A stretch of 64,000 nucleotides of DNA from Porphyromonadaceae bacterium FC4 (GCA_900120395.1 LT635553.1:1346254-1410253); one strand, 5' to 3'; positions 35,539-45,260 are shown, numbered from the stretch's first letter. Numbers and translations: made by a program. Notes: generated from the sequence alone by a model not told the origin.

Positions 35539-36303
35539 ATGACAAAGCGGCACCATGAGACCCCACCCAACCCGTTTAGCGATGGGATGTTTGTAGTCGT
35601 AGACAAGCCGAAGGGATGGACGAGCTTCGACGTCGTCAATCGGTTTCGGTGGCTACTCTGCAGAGCTCTGGGCATCAAGCGTATCAAAGTAGGACATGCC
35701 GGCACACTGGATCCGCTGGCGACAGGTCTGGTGGTACTCTGTACCGGCAAGTACACCAAGCGTATAGAGGAAGTACAGCTGATGCCCAAGACGTACGAGA
35801 CCACGCTACACCTGGGAGCTACGACCCCCAGCTACGACCTCGAGACCGAGGTGGATAGCAGACATCCCTACGAGCACATCACGGAGCAAATGATCCGGGA
35901 GGTCTTGGAGGGATTTGTAGGATCGATCCGGCAGGTACCACCGCTTTTCTCGGCAGTAAATGTGGGCGGCACCCGGGCTTATGAACTGGCGCGAAAGGGT
36001 AGCGACCTAGAGCTTCCCGCCAAAGAAGTGATGATCTACGACATCAAGATCAAGAGAGTAGAGCTCCCGGAAGTAGAGCTGGAGGTCACCTGCGGAAAAG
36101 GCACCTACATCCGCTCACTGGCGCGCGACATAGGGAGAGCACTAGGCAGTGGGGCACACTTGACCATGCTCAGAAGGACGAAGGTGGGGAACTTTGACGT
36201 AGAGGGGGGACTGGTCCCTGAGGACTTTGAGAACTACATACAGAATAGACTGAATCAGCAGGATGGAACAACCTCTGAATTGAACAATTGTGTCCTTGAA
36301 TAG
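35539..36303 (+). CDS. truB: tRNA pseudouridine-55 synthase TruB
   Basis: Makes pseudouridine 55 in the T loop of tRNAs. A 254-aa enzyme with the TruB signature VGHAGTLDPLATGLV and catalytic Asp58. KGWTSFDVVNRFRW, AVNVGGTRAYELARKG and CGKGTYIRSLARDIG are conserved blocks. It continues the uppP operon after 20 bp and precedes queA. Confidence 0.95.
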   Translation: MTKRHHETPPNPFSDGMFVVVDKPKGWTSFDVVNRFRWLLCRALGIKRIKVGHAGTLDPLATGLVVLCTGKYTKRIEEVQLMPKTYETTLHLGATTPSYDLETEVDSRHPYEHITEQMIREVLEGFVGSIRQVPPLFSAVNVGGTRAYELARKGSDLELPAKEVMIYDIKIKRVELPEVELEVTCGKGTYIRSLARDIGRALGSGAHLTMLRRTKVGNFDVEGGLVPEDFENYIQNRLNQQDGTTSELNNCVLE

Positions 36304-36348
36304 GTTATTCTAAAGCATATGAAGACATTAAGAAACAACATGGGGAGC

Positions 36349-37398
36349 ATGAAGCTGTCCCAATTCAAGTTTAAACTTCCCGAAGAACTAATCGCACAAA
36401 GGCCGGCTCACTTCCGCGACGAAGCCCGCCTGATGGTGGTACACAAGGATACGGGAGACATCGAGCACAAACTCTTCAAGGATCTGGTGGACTACTTTGG
36501 CGAGGGAGATGCGATCGTCCTCAACGACACAAAGGTCTTCCCCGCTCGACTGGTAGGACATAAGGAGAAAACAAACGCTGCCATCGAGGTCTTTTTGCTC
36601 CGTGAGCTGAAGCCCGAGATACTGCTGTGGGATGTGCTGGTAGATCCGGCGAGAAAGATCAGGATCGGCAACAAGCTCTTTTTTGGAGAAGATGAGAGCC
36701 TGGTGGCGGAAGTGATCGACAACACCACCTCTCGCGGACGCACCCTCCGCTTTATTTACGAGGGGACGCACGAAGAGTTTAAGGAAGAGCTCTTTGCTCA
36801 CGGGATCACTCCCATCCCCTCATACATCAAGCGTGATGCGGACGAAGATGATGCTGAGCGCTACCAGACCATTTACGCCGGCAGTGAAGGAGCGGTGGTA
36901 GGTCCGGCTGCGGGCTTTCACTTTAGCCGTGAGCTACTCAAGCGTCTGGATCTAAAGGACTGCGTTTTTCCAACCCTGACCCTCCACAATAGCCGGGTAA
37001 TGTACTCGGAAATAGATGTGGACGACCTCACAAAGTACAAGATGGGAAGCGAGCGCATGATCGTCTCAGAAGAGTGCTGCAACGAAGTAAACCATGCGAA
37101 GAAGGAAGGCTTTCAGATCTGTGCGGTAGGTGCCTCGACCATGAAGGCGCTCGAGACCTGCGTCAGCACCGATGGCTTCATCAAGCCCTATGATGGATGG
37201 ACCGGTAAGTTTATCTTCCCGGAGTACGAATTTGACGTAGCCACCTCAATGATCACCGGCTTTCACATGCCGTTTACTCCCATGCTGATGAATGCAGCAG
37301 CATTCGGAGGGTATGACTACGTGATGAATGCCTACAAGGTGGCTATAAAGGAGAAGTATGGCTTTGGAGAGTATGGTGACGCCATGCTGATCATCTAA
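36349..37398 (+). CDS. queA: S-adenosylmethionine:tRNA ribosyltransferase-isomerase QueA
   Basis: Transfers the ribosyl part of SAM to preQ1-modified tRNA in queuosine synthesis. At 349 aa it has the usual length. Conserved blocks include LNDTKVFPARL, GVVGPAAGFHF-like VVGPAAGFHFS and HNSRVMYSEI. The start is placed at ATG 36349 (MKLSQFKFKLPEELIAQ), where Bacteroidetes QueA proteins begin; an in-frame ATG at 36319 would add ten residues. Confidence 0.93.
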   Translation: MKLSQFKFKLPEELIAQRPAHFRDEARLMVVHKDTGDIEHKLFKDLVDYFGEGDAIVLNDTKVFPARLVGHKEKTNAAIEVFLLRELKPEILLWDVLVDPARKIRIGNKLFFGEDESLVAEVIDNTTSRGRTLRFIYEGTHEEFKEELFAHGITPIPSYIKRDADEDDAERYQTIYAGSEGAVVGPAAGFHFSRELLKRLDLKDCVFPTLTLHNSRVMYSEIDVDDLTKYKMGSERMIVSEECCNEVNHAKKEGFQICAVGASTMKALETCVSTDGFIKPYDGWTGKFIFPEYEFDVATSMITGFHMPFTPMLMNAAAFGGYDYVMNAYKVAIKEKYGFGEYGDAMLII

Positions 37399-37407
37399 AG
37401 GTAAAGT

Positions 37408-37887
37408 ATGCAGTGTGTAGATGTATACCTTGCTTTAGGAAGCAACATCGGTGATCGGGAGCAGACCTTGGCAAAGGCGTGCGACTTGATCCGCCGGAGA
37501 GTGGGCTCGGTAATAGCTGAGTCCAAGGTATACGACACAGCTCCGGAGGGATTCCTGTCGGAGCACCGATTTCAAAACCAAGCAATACATGTACAGACGG
37601 AGCTTAATCCTTTAGAACTCTTGAACGTCACACAGGAAATAGAGCAATCGCTGGGCAGAGAGCAAAAAAGTACCTCCGGGAAGTACTACGATCGGACCTG
37701 TGACATTGACATCATCCTCTACGGACCGATGATCTGGCAGTCAGAGGCACTGGAGATCCCCCACCCCCGATTTAGAGAACGCCTATTTGTCCTGCAGCCA
37801 CTCGTGGAGATCGCTCCTGAAGCAGTGGATCCTCTGACCGGAAAAACAATCAAAGACCTCTACCATGGGCAGACTCGTAGCACTTGA
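37408..37887 (+). CDS. folK: 2-amino-4-hydroxy-6-hydroxymethyldihydropteridine pyrophosphokinase (HPPK)
   Basis: Folate pathway kinase that pyrophosphorylates the pterin before condensation with pABA. A 159-aa protein with YLALGSNIGDREQTL at the N-terminus and the signature DRTCDIDIILYG followed by EIPHPRFRERLFVLQPL. Its 3' end overlaps the ruvX-like gene by 23 bp. Confidence 0.94.
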   Translation: MQCVDVYLALGSNIGDREQTLAKACDLIRRRVGSVIAESKVYDTAPEGFLSEHRFQNQAIHVQTELNPLELLNVTQEIEQSLGREQKSTSGKYYDRTCDIDIILYGPMIWQSEALEIPHPRFRERLFVLQPLVEIAPEAVDPLTGKTIKDLYHGQTRST

Positions 37888-38296
37888 CGTAGGTCGTAGA
37901 CGTACCGGGATAGCAGCCACGGATGTCTTGAAGATCATCCCTACGCCCATAGGCTATCTGCCTACTCAGGAGGTGGCTGACTGGCTCGTGAAGTACTGTG
38001 CCGATGAGGTGGTGGATGCCCTGATAGTGGGTGCGCCCAAACAGGCTGACAACACCGACTCCGAAAGTGTCAAGTACATAGAGCCCTTGGTCAACCGTAT
38101 CCGAAAGCTGCTGCCACAGCTTGAGATCGTACACTATGACGAGCGCTATACCTCCGTGCTGGCACAACGGTCCATCATAGCAAGCGGAGTACCCAAGAGC
38201 AAAAGGCGGGAGAAGGGGCTGGTCGATGAGGTGAGTGCAGTGATCATTCTGCGCGACTTCATGGAGAGCAGAGCAGGAATACCTTACATGAAATAA
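37865..38296 (+). CDS. ruvX: Putative Holliday-junction resolvase / pre-16S rRNA nuclease YqgF (RuvX)
   Basis: A 143-aa RNase H-fold protein of the YqgF family, which matures the 5' end of 16S rRNA and has been described as a Holliday-junction resolvase. Motifs: ALDVGRRRTGIA (first Asp), IVGAPKQAD, HYDERYTSVLA and VDEVSAVIIL (last acidic pair). It overlaps folK by 23 bp and precedes def by 17 bp. Confidence 0.92.
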   Translation: MGRLVALDVGRRRTGIAATDVLKIIPTPIGYLPTQEVADWLVKYCADEVVDALIVGAPKQADNTDSESVKYIEPLVNRIRKLLPQLEIVHYDERYTSVLAQRSIIASGVPKSKRREKGLVDEVSAVIILRDFMESRAGIPYMK

Positions 38297-38313
38297 AGAT
38301 AATATAAAGACAC

Positions 38314-38865
38314 ATGACACTACCTATATACATCTACGGCACGGAAGTGCTCCGTGCAGAGACCAAAGAAGTAGATCTAAAAGACGAACATCTGCCGAAG
38401 CTGGTAGAGGATTTATTTGAGACCATGTACGCATCCGATGGCGTTGGTCTCGCCGGACCGCAAGTAGGCAAAGCGATGCGTCTCTTTGTGATCGACGCTG
38501 ATGATCTCAAGGATATCTATCCTGAGACAGCAGGCTTCAAGCGGACAGTCATCAACCCCAGCATACTGGAATTTGGTAACGAACAGGTCAGCATGGATGA
38601 GGGATGCCTGAGCTTGCCCGGTATCTCTGAGCCGGTCAAGCGCCCAAGCACAATTCGTGTCAAGTACCAAAGCCTGGACGGAGAGTGGGTGGAAGAAGAG
38701 CTATCCGGCTTCAAGGCACGCGTCTTTCAGCACGAGTACGATCACCTGGAGGGCGTCCTTTTTACAGACAAAGTAGCACCAATGAGACGTCAGCTACTCA
38801 GGGGTAAGCTCAATAAGCTCTCGAAAGGAAAGGTAGATGCATCCTACCGCACTGTAACCAAGTAA
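38314..38865 (+). CDS. def: Peptide deformylase
   Basis: Removes the N-formyl group from new proteins. A 183-aa metalloenzyme with all three motifs: GVGLAGPQ (43-50), EGCLSLPG with metal ligand C98, and HEYDHLEG with ligands H140 and H144 and catalytic E141. It lies between ruvX and the TPR gene in the same orientation. Confidence 0.96.
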   Translation: MTLPIYIYGTEVLRAETKEVDLKDEHLPKLVEDLFETMYASDGVGLAGPQVGKAMRLFVIDADDLKDIYPETAGFKRTVINPSILEFGNEQVSMDEGCLSLPGISEPVKRPSTIRVKYQSLDGEWVEEELSGFKARVFQHEYDHLEGVLFTDKVAPMRRQLLRGKLNKLSKGKVDASYRTVTK

Positions 38866-38874
38866 CCCTCCATC

Positions 38875-40854
38875 ATGCACAAAAAAGGCATCCGCACACT
38901 GGTTTGGCTTCTTCTGGCTCTGATAGGGAGCCAGGGCATAGCGCAAGCACAGGTCGACATTGACCGAGTGCTCACCATTGGGCGAAATGCCATTTACTTC
39001 AAGGACTATGTCCTTGCTATCCAGCTCCTCAACAACGCCATTCGGACAGACTCCCTACGAGCAGAGCCCTACTACTACCGTGCAGTAGCGAAGTACAGTC
39101 TCGATGACTACAGAGGCGCCGAGGAGGATGCGACGGAGAGTATTACGCGCAACCCCTACATCTACGACGCCTACTACCTGCGCGGCATAGCGCGGCACTC
39201 AATAGGAAAAGACTCGCTGGCGATACAAGACTACCGAGCGGTTCTGAGTAACAACCCGGACCACAAGGGGGCTTTGCACAACTCTGCAGTACTCTATCTC
39301 GCACAAAAAGACACCACCGAGGCACGCCGTACCCTAGACTACATCCAGCGATACTTCCCCGACTACGCCATGGCATACGTGATCGACGGCGGGCTACATC
39401 TCTTGCAGACAGACACGGTAGCAGCCGAGGGGCTCTTCAAGAAAGCCATGGACCTGGCACCAGGTATGACCGGAGCCTACCTGTCCATGGCAGAGATCAT
39501 GTACGACCGAGGAGACTACCCGGCTGCAGAGTCCTATGTGGACAACGCCCTGGAGCACAATTCCGGAGAGGCTAACCTGTACATCAATAGAGCTCTGATG
39601 CGGTACAAGCAAAACAACTTTCGCGGAGCGATGAGTGACTACTCTACGGCAATACAGCTGGAGCCCAACAATATGCTGGCTCGCTACAACCGCGCCCTAC
39701 TCCGCACACAGGTAGGTGAGCTCAATGGAGCATTGGAGGACTTCAACGTCGTGGTTCAGAACGATCCGGACAATTACTTCGCTACATTCAACCGCGCTAT
39801 CTTATCCAACCTGGTAGGAAATCCCGAGCTTGCCGTGTCGGATCTGGACAAGATCATTCAGCGCTACCCGACCTTTGTCCCCGCCATCACAGAGCGCTCC
39901 AATGCTTATACCCTGCTCGGAAAGGAGTCCGCAGCTCGGAAAGATATGTACCAAGCCTCCAAGCTCATCTACGACGAGCGTACCGCGAACCAAGCACGAG
40001 AGATACAAGACCAACAAGAGGCTTTGGCAGGTGACACGACGGCAACCAACGAAGTCCGAGATGAGAAGGACGAAAACATCCGGAAGTTCAAGCTGCTGGT
40101 CATCAACAGCCGTGACAAAGCGTACAACGAACTGTACCGGGAAGAGGGAGAGAGCATACGCGGGCGCATCCAAGACAGAGAGACAGTTGTGGAGTTGAGG
40201 CCTATGTACCAGCTCAGTTACTATACTAGGAGCGACAGTCAGCTACGCATATCCCCCAAGAGTAGCTACGCAGCGGCGCTCCGGCTTACGGGAGAGGGGC
40301 GCCAGATCTCTGTCACCAGTGATCTTCCCCAGCTCAGTGAGCCGCAGCTACAGGAGCACATGTCCCCGTCCGGTACCGTCTTCGAGCAGGCCATGGACTA
40401 CCTGACGATCAAGGATCACGCCTCCGTTGTTCAGACCCTGACCGAAGCCATAGCCGACCAACCGACCATGCCTGCACTCTACTTCCAGCGTGGCGTTTCC
40501 CGTGTCCTGGCATTTCAGGTCAGTCAGCGAGACAGCGAGCCGGACTTCATCCTTCGCAAGGGGGTATTCGAGGCAGCTATAGGAGATTTCCAAAAAGTAC
40601 TGGAGCTCGTCCCAGACTTTGCTCCGGCTCTATACAACATAGGATGCATCTACTACACCCTGGGACAGTACCAGCAAGCCATTGTCTACTTTGACCGCGC
40701 TATCGCGGTGGAAGGAGATATGGGTGTTGCTCACTTCAATAAAGGACTCACCCTCTATGCCCTGGGTGAGAAAGATCAGGCCGACCGGAGTATGAGCCGT
40801 GCCGGCGCACTGGGTATTTACGACGCATACAGCATTATTCGACGCATGCAATGA
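38875..40854 (+). CDS. Exported tetratricopeptide-repeat protein
   Basis: A 659-aa protein with a signal peptide ending near AQAQ (residue 26). Residues about 30-370 are TPR units, for example YYYRAVAKYSLDDYRGAEED and ARYNRALLRTQVGELNGALE. A charged, less regular region spans 370-500, and two or three more TPRs end the protein. It probably scaffolds an envelope complex; the partner is unknown. It follows def by 9 bp and overlaps cmk by 4 bp (ATGA). Confidence 0.85.
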   Translation: MHKKGIRTLVWLLLALIGSQGIAQAQVDIDRVLTIGRNAIYFKDYVLAIQLLNNAIRTDSLRAEPYYYRAVAKYSLDDYRGAEEDATESITRNPYIYDAYYLRGIARHSIGKDSLAIQDYRAVLSNNPDHKGALHNSAVLYLAQKDTTEARRTLDYIQRYFPDYAMAYVIDGGLHLLQTDTVAAEGLFKKAMDLAPGMTGAYLSMAEIMYDRGDYPAAESYVDNALEHNSGEANLYINRALMRYKQNNFRGAMSDYSTAIQLEPNNMLARYNRALLRTQVGELNGALEDFNVVVQNDPDNYFATFNRAILSNLVGNPELAVSDLDKIIQRYPTFVPAITERSNAYTLLGKESAARKDMYQASKLIYDERTANQAREIQDQQEALAGDTTATNEVRDEKDENIRKFKLLVINSRDKAYNELYREEGESIRGRIQDRETVVELRPMYQLSYYTRSDSQLRISPKSSYAAALRLTGEGRQISVTSDLPQLSEPQLQEHMSPSGTVFEQAMDYLTIKDHASVVQTLTEAIADQPTMPALYFQRGVSRVLAFQVSQRDSEPDFILRKGVFEAAIGDFQKVLELVPDFAPALYNIGCIYYTLGQYQQAIVYFDRAIAVEGDMGVAHFNKGLTLYALGEKDQADRSMSRAGALGIYDAYSIIRRMQ

Positions 40855-41546
40855 CGACTAAAAGAATCAACATAGCCATAGATGGTCACTCATCCTGTGG
40901 CAAGAGCACCATCGCCAAGCGACTGGCTTCGGACATAGGCTATACCTACATCGATACCGGAGCCATGTACCGTGGGGTCACACTCTACACTCTTCGGCAC
41001 AACCTCTGGCTCCAAGACCATAGACCCGACGTACCTGCCATCATTGGTGTGCTGGACGATATCGAACTGACTTTTGAGACGGTAGGTGACACTCAGCACC
41101 TCTTCCTCAACGGTGAAGATGTAGAGAAAGAGATTCGAGGGATGACGGTATCCAACCATGTCAGCCCCATTAGCACCATCCCCGAAGTACGCACCCTACT
41201 TGTCCGAGAGCAGCAGCGCATGGCACAGCTAAAAGGGGTGGTAATGGACGGAAGGGACATAGGCACCACCGTCCTCCCCGATGCCGAGCTCAAGATATTC
41301 GTCACTGCGTCACCGGAGGTTCGTGCCAAGCGTAGATACAACGAGCTCCTACAGAAAGGCGAAAAGGTGGACTACGAAGCAGTGCTCCAAAACATCAACG
41401 ACAGAGACCGCATTGACTCCACCAGAGCTGTCAGTCCTCTGCGACGTGCTGACGATGCTCTGCTCCTGGACAACTCCGACATGACCCTTGATGAGCAACA
41501 AGCGTGGATCAATGCTCGGGTCGACGAAGTTCTCAGCAGCAAATGA
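40851..41546 (+). CDS. cmk: Cytidylate kinase
   Basis: Phosphorylates CMP and dCMP. A 231-aa P-loop kinase: IAIDGHSSCGKSTIAKRLA, the substrate loop YIDTGAMYRGVTLY and VVMDGRDIGTTVLPDAELK, then RDRIDSTRAVSPLRRADDA. ATGA overlaps link it to the TPR gene upstream and ispH downstream. The cmk-ispH order is common in Bacteroidetes. Confidence 0.95.
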   Translation: MTTKRINIAIDGHSSCGKSTIAKRLASDIGYTYIDTGAMYRGVTLYTLRHNLWLQDHRPDVPAIIGVLDDIELTFETVGDTQHLFLNGEDVEKEIRGMTVSNHVSPISTIPEVRTLLVREQQRMAQLKGVVMDGRDIGTTVLPDAELKIFVTASPEVRAKRRYNELLQKGEKVDYEAVLQNINDRDRIDSTRAVSPLRRADDALLLDNSDMTLDEQQAWINARVDEVLSSK

Positions 41547-42415
41547 TCGACATTGAGATCAGCACCTCTGCAGGGTTTTGCTTCGGCGTGGTAAATGCCA
41601 TCAACCAAGCGGAGCAGTACCTCAGCAAGTCGCGACCACTTCACTCTCTCGGCGAGATCGTACACAACAGCCAAGAGGTCGACCGACTGTCCCAAAAAGG
41701 GTTGCAAGCCATCAACTATGACCAGCTGAGACAGCTACCGGGAGGCGAAAAGGTCCTTTTCAGAGCACACGGAGAAGCACCATGGGTGTACGACCTTGCC
41801 AAGGAGAAGGACATCCACATTATTGACGCCACCTGTCCCGTCGTACTCCAGCTCCAGAAGCGCATCCGCCGGACCTACGAGCGGACCAGAGCCGACAAGG
41901 CACAGATCGTGATCTTTGGTAAGAAAGGTCACGCCGAGGTAAATGGTCTGGTCGGTCAGACCAACGGCGAAGCCATTGTCATCGAGAATACAGCAGAAGC
42001 TCTGGCACTGCTGGACTTTAGCAAGCCGATCTACCTCTTCAGTCAGACGACCAAGAGCAGTAGGGACTACACCGAGCTCATAGAGGTTATCCAAGCCCAC
42101 CTGGCTCCCGGGATTACGTTCAAGCACTACGACACCATCTGCCGCCAAGTCGCCAACCGCATACCCGAGCTCATCGACTTCGCCCGGTCCAAGGACTGGA
42201 TCTACTTCATCGCCGGAAAAAACTCCAGCAATGGCAAAGTACTCTTTGACACCGCCCAGAAAGCCAATCCCCACACCACCTTCATCTCCTCTCCGGACGA
42301 GATCACGGCGCCCCTACCCGATTGGGTACGTACAGTAGGCATCTCAGGCGCCACCTCCACACCTACTTGGCTCATGGAGGATGTTGCTCGGAAAATACGC
42401 GAGCTAAACCCCTAG
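41543..42415 (+). CDS. ispH: 4-hydroxy-3-methylbut-2-enyl diphosphate reductase IspH
   Basis: Last step of the MEP isoprenoid pathway, a [4Fe-4S] reductase. In the 290-aa protein the three cluster cysteines are C13 (SAGFCFGV), C98 (DATCPV) and C200 (DTICRQV). SLGEIVHN holds the conserved active-site His. ATG 41543 overlaps the cmk stop; a longer frame from 41504 lies inside cmk and is rejected. Confidence 0.95.
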   Translation: MIDIEISTSAGFCFGVVNAINQAEQYLSKSRPLHSLGEIVHNSQEVDRLSQKGLQAINYDQLRQLPGGEKVLFRAHGEAPWVYDLAKEKDIHIIDATCPVVLQLQKRIRRTYERTRADKAQIVIFGKKGHAEVNGLVGQTNGEAIVIENTAEALALLDFSKPIYLFSQTTKSSRDYTELIEVIQAHLAPGITFKHYDTICRQVANRIPELIDFARSKDWIYFIAGKNSSNGKVLFDTAQKANPHTTFISSPDEITAPLPDWVRTVGISGATSTPTWLMEDVARKIRELNP

Positions 42416-42429
42416 AATGGATCTTCAAT

Positions 42430-43587
42430 ATGAGTAGATTAGGCAGAGCACTCGCCACTGCAGGACTCCTTATCAGCTTTTGTACATTTGCACATGCCCA
42501 ACAAGAGCACTACACGACCGAGCAGTCTCTTTCCGAAAGAATCGGCATCATTGAGAAAAAGCAAGATCTCTTCCACGCATACCTCAGCACCCACATGTCC
42601 GGAGATGCTCTATTTACCGGACAAAGTTTCGAGGGAGCCCACTTCTCCGGACGTCAGTTTAGGATAGATGTTCTTGGCAATGTCAATGATTGGCTCTCCT
42701 TCAGGTGGCGTCAGCAGCTCAATCGGAGCAATGCCGGCATAGACAATATCGACAACCTCCCCTCATCGATTGATGTTGCCGGCATAGGGGTACAAGCCGG
42801 TGACCAATGGTCATTTTTCTTCGGCAAGCAGTGTGTAGCATACGGTGGTATCGAGTTCGATCTCAACCCCATAGAGGTGTACGAGTACAGCGACATGACC
42901 GGTAATACCATTAGCTTCAATACCGGTGTAGATATCGCGTACCAGATGACCCCGAGGCAACAATTCAAGCTACAGGTGGTCAATGCACGCAACACCTCTT
43001 TCGAAGAAGCATACAGTGGGCTCACAGGAGTCTCCGGCGCAAAGGTTCCATGGCTGTATACCCTAAACTGGAACGGCACCCTGGCGCCATTCTGGACAAC
43101 CAGGTGGTCCTACTCCTTCTTCCACCAAGGCAAGGACGAAAACCGAAGCTACAACACCCACTACCTCGCCCTGGGTAACTTTTTTGAGTTTGGGTCAGTC
43201 AGCGGTTACTTCGACTTCATGTACTCCAACGAAGGACTCAATAGCAAGCCCCTCATACCCAATACCCACAACGCCGAATATCGGTCACTCGTACTCAAGA
43301 TCGACTACCGCTTGACCTCCAAGTGGAACCTCTTTGCCAAAGGGATGTACGAGACAGCCGGTGCATCCGCACCCGACCAGGGCAATAGGTCTCAGTTCTT
43401 TCGGTACGATACGCTACGTACCAGCTATGGCTACCTGTGCGGAGTGGAGTACTACCCTCTCGAGGACAGCGGACTCCACTTTTTCCTCACCTATATAGGA
43501 CGCAGCACCGGTGACAAGGGGATAGATACGCGCCACTATACAAACCGAATATCTGCAGGGTTCATCTATCAGATTCATCTACTCTGA
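42430..43587 (+). CDS. Porin O/P-type outer-membrane protein
   Basis: A 385-aa beta-barrel protein with a signal peptide ending at AHA-QQ (residue 23). The body alternates aromatic and polar residues as expected for strands, and the C-terminus is hydrophobic (FIYQIHLL). It resembles phosphate-selective porin O/P family members (VNDWLSFRWRQQLNR; FFFGKQCVAYGGIEFD). ATG 42430 precedes the signal peptide and is preferred over the 42322 start inside ispH. Solute specificity is unknown. Confidence 0.8.
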   Translation: MSRLGRALATAGLLISFCTFAHAQQEHYTTEQSLSERIGIIEKKQDLFHAYLSTHMSGDALFTGQSFEGAHFSGRQFRIDVLGNVNDWLSFRWRQQLNRSNAGIDNIDNLPSSIDVAGIGVQAGDQWSFFFGKQCVAYGGIEFDLNPIEVYEYSDMTGNTISFNTGVDIAYQMTPRQQFKLQVVNARNTSFEEAYSGLTGVSGAKVPWLYTLNWNGTLAPFWTTRWSYSFFHQGKDENRSYNTHYLALGNFFEFGSVSGYFDFMYSNEGLNSKPLIPNTHNAEYRSLVLKIDYRLTSKWNLFAKGMYETAGASAPDQGNRSQFFRYDTLRTSYGYLCGVEYYPLEDSGLHFFLTYIGRSTGDKGIDTRHYTNRISAGFIYQIHLL

Positions 43588-43698
43588 CCTCTACTCCGGA
43601 CTCGTCCCTTCGGTAGAAAAACAAACCTACCGGTGATGACACATAGAATAATGCAAGCATAAAGAAAACGACAAACTCAGAAGTCAACGGTAAGCAAC

Positions 43699-43968
43699 AT
43701 GTCTAAAATCAGGAATCAAATAAAGAAGTTGCTCATCCTTGGTGCCACAGCTCTCCTAGGAGCTCTGGGCTTTAGCAGCTGCAGGAGTGCTCAATTGACC
43801 AAGACACCTCCACCCAAAAAGCCCACCATACCCAAGCGAGACACCATCCGTCCACCCTATGGAGAGGTGATCGCCATGTATGGGACCCCCTATAGACGCT
43901 TCGAAGAAAAAGAGTCTGTACCCCACGGACCACAAGCCTCCGAAGGAAGTTCTACGGTAGAGAGGTAG
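43699..43968 (+). CDS. Small lipoprotein of the radical SAM/lipoprotein pair
   Basis: An 89-aa lipoprotein (lipobox FSSC, Cys28). The mature part has a Pro/Lys-rich stretch (TPPPKKPTIPKRD) then VIAMYGTPYRRF (57-68). A short lipoprotein ending in a MYG(T/V)P motif beside a SPASM radical SAM enzyme matches the Bacteroidetes rSAM/lipoprotein system defined in TIGRFAMs (as I recall, TIGR04134 for this member). The MYGTPY segment would be the likely modified site. The rSAM gene starts 5 bp downstream. The nature of the modification is not known to me. Confidence 0.75.
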   Translation: MSKIRNQIKKLLILGATALLGALGFSSCRSAQLTKTPPPKKPTIPKRDTIRPPYGEVIAMYGTPYRRFEEKESVPHGPQASEGSSTVER

Positions 43969-43973
43969 TCAAG

Positions 43974-45083
43974 ATGAGCTCTCTTCTTACTCGTAAGTGT
44001 CCCTCTCTCAAGCCCAGCTTCAGGCAAAAGCTGGCCTTGGACGCTCACTGCATACTCAGAGAGGACAATATCCAGAGACACCGGATGACCACCCTCTTTT
44101 GGGAGTGCACCCTTCGGTGCAACCTCCACTGCGCACACTGTGGCAGTGACTGTAGGTCGGAGAGTGGCGTAAAAGAGCTATCGGTAGAGCAGTTCATCAA
44201 GGTCATTGACGACCTGACCCCACATGTAGACCCACATCAGCTATTGGTCATCTTCACCGGTGGAGAAGCTCTGGTGCGAAAAGACATAGAGGATGCCGGT
44301 CTGGCACTGTACCGCAGGGGCTTTCCCTGGGGCATCGTGACGAATGGCATGCTGCTGGATGAACGACGCTTGGAGAGCCTTCGACGGTCAGGCATACATA
44401 CAGCCACGGTAAGCCTGGATGGCTTTGCGACGGCACACAATGCCATGCGCGGCCATCCTCGGAGCTACGAGAGAGCTTGGCACGCCATTGAGCTCCTCAG
44501 CCGGACTGACGATATCCTCTGGGATGTAGTGACCTGTGTCCATCCCGCCAATTTTTCTTCACTTCCTGCACTCCGACAGCAACTGATAGACCAGGGCGTC
44601 AAGCGTTGGCGGCTCTTTGCCATCTTTCCCGTTGGTCGTGCGGCCATGAATAGCGCACTACAGTTGACGGATGAGCAGTACTACGACCTCATGACCTTTA
44701 TCTGCGAGACCAACCAAGAGGAGCAGATACATGCTCAGTACGGATGCGAGGGCTATCTTGGGCGTTTCGAGGGGAAAGTTCGCGACCAGTTTTACCACTG
44801 CCGTGCAGGAGTCAATGTTGCTTCTATTCTCTGCGATGGCTCCATCAGTGCCTGCCCCAGTATACGGTTTGATTACAAACAAGGGAACATCCATCAGGAT
44901 AATCTATGGGAGGTCTGGGAGCAACGGTTCGAAAAATACCGTGACCGCTCATGGGCAAGGACCGGTATCTGTACCAACTGCAAAGAGTGGAAGTACTGCC
45001 AAGGCAATGGGATGCACCTCCATGACGATGAAGGAAAACTCTTGGTCTGTCATCTGGAGCGACTCAATGCCGGTGCTCACTGA
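43974..45083 (+). CDS. Radical SAM/SPASM enzyme, rSAM/lipoprotein system
   Basis: A 369-aa radical SAM protein. The CX3CX2C cluster is C49, C53, C56 (CNLHCAHC), with extra cysteines at 45 and 60. The SAM-binding GGE-like motif is FTGGEALVR. The C-terminal SPASM region has cysteines in FYHCRAG, SILCDGSISACPS, GICTNCKEWKYCQGNG and C359, enough for two auxiliary [4Fe-4S] clusters. Such enzymes modify peptides or proteins; the lipoprotein 5 bp upstream is the presumed substrate (as I recall, family TIGR04133). They appear to form a two-gene unit. Confidence 0.82.
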   Translation: MSSLLTRKCPSLKPSFRQKLALDAHCILREDNIQRHRMTTLFWECTLRCNLHCAHCGSDCRSESGVKELSVEQFIKVIDDLTPHVDPHQLLVIFTGGEALVRKDIEDAGLALYRRGFPWGIVTNGMLLDERRLESLRRSGIHTATVSLDGFATAHNAMRGHPRSYERAWHAIELLSRTDDILWDVVTCVHPANFSSLPALRQQLIDQGVKRWRLFAIFPVGRAAMNSALQLTDEQYYDLMTFICETNQEEQIHAQYGCEGYLGRFEGKVRDQFYHCRAGVNVASILCDGSISACPSIRFDYKQGNIHQDNLWEVWEQRFEKYRDRSWARTGICTNCKEWKYCQGNGMHLHDDEGKLLVCHLERLNAGAH

Positions 45084-45260
45084 CGACTTATACTGCCCGG
45101 CCTCTATCCTAAAAGTCATCCGACAGAGGAATGAGCAGTCTCAATCAAGTTGCCCACCCATCTCTTTAGCAATGAGACCGAATGGGAGTAACGCACCTAC
45201 CCTCTCATATCTCTGAAAAACAAACAGATACAAGTGCAACAAAAACAGTTGCCCGATCAC

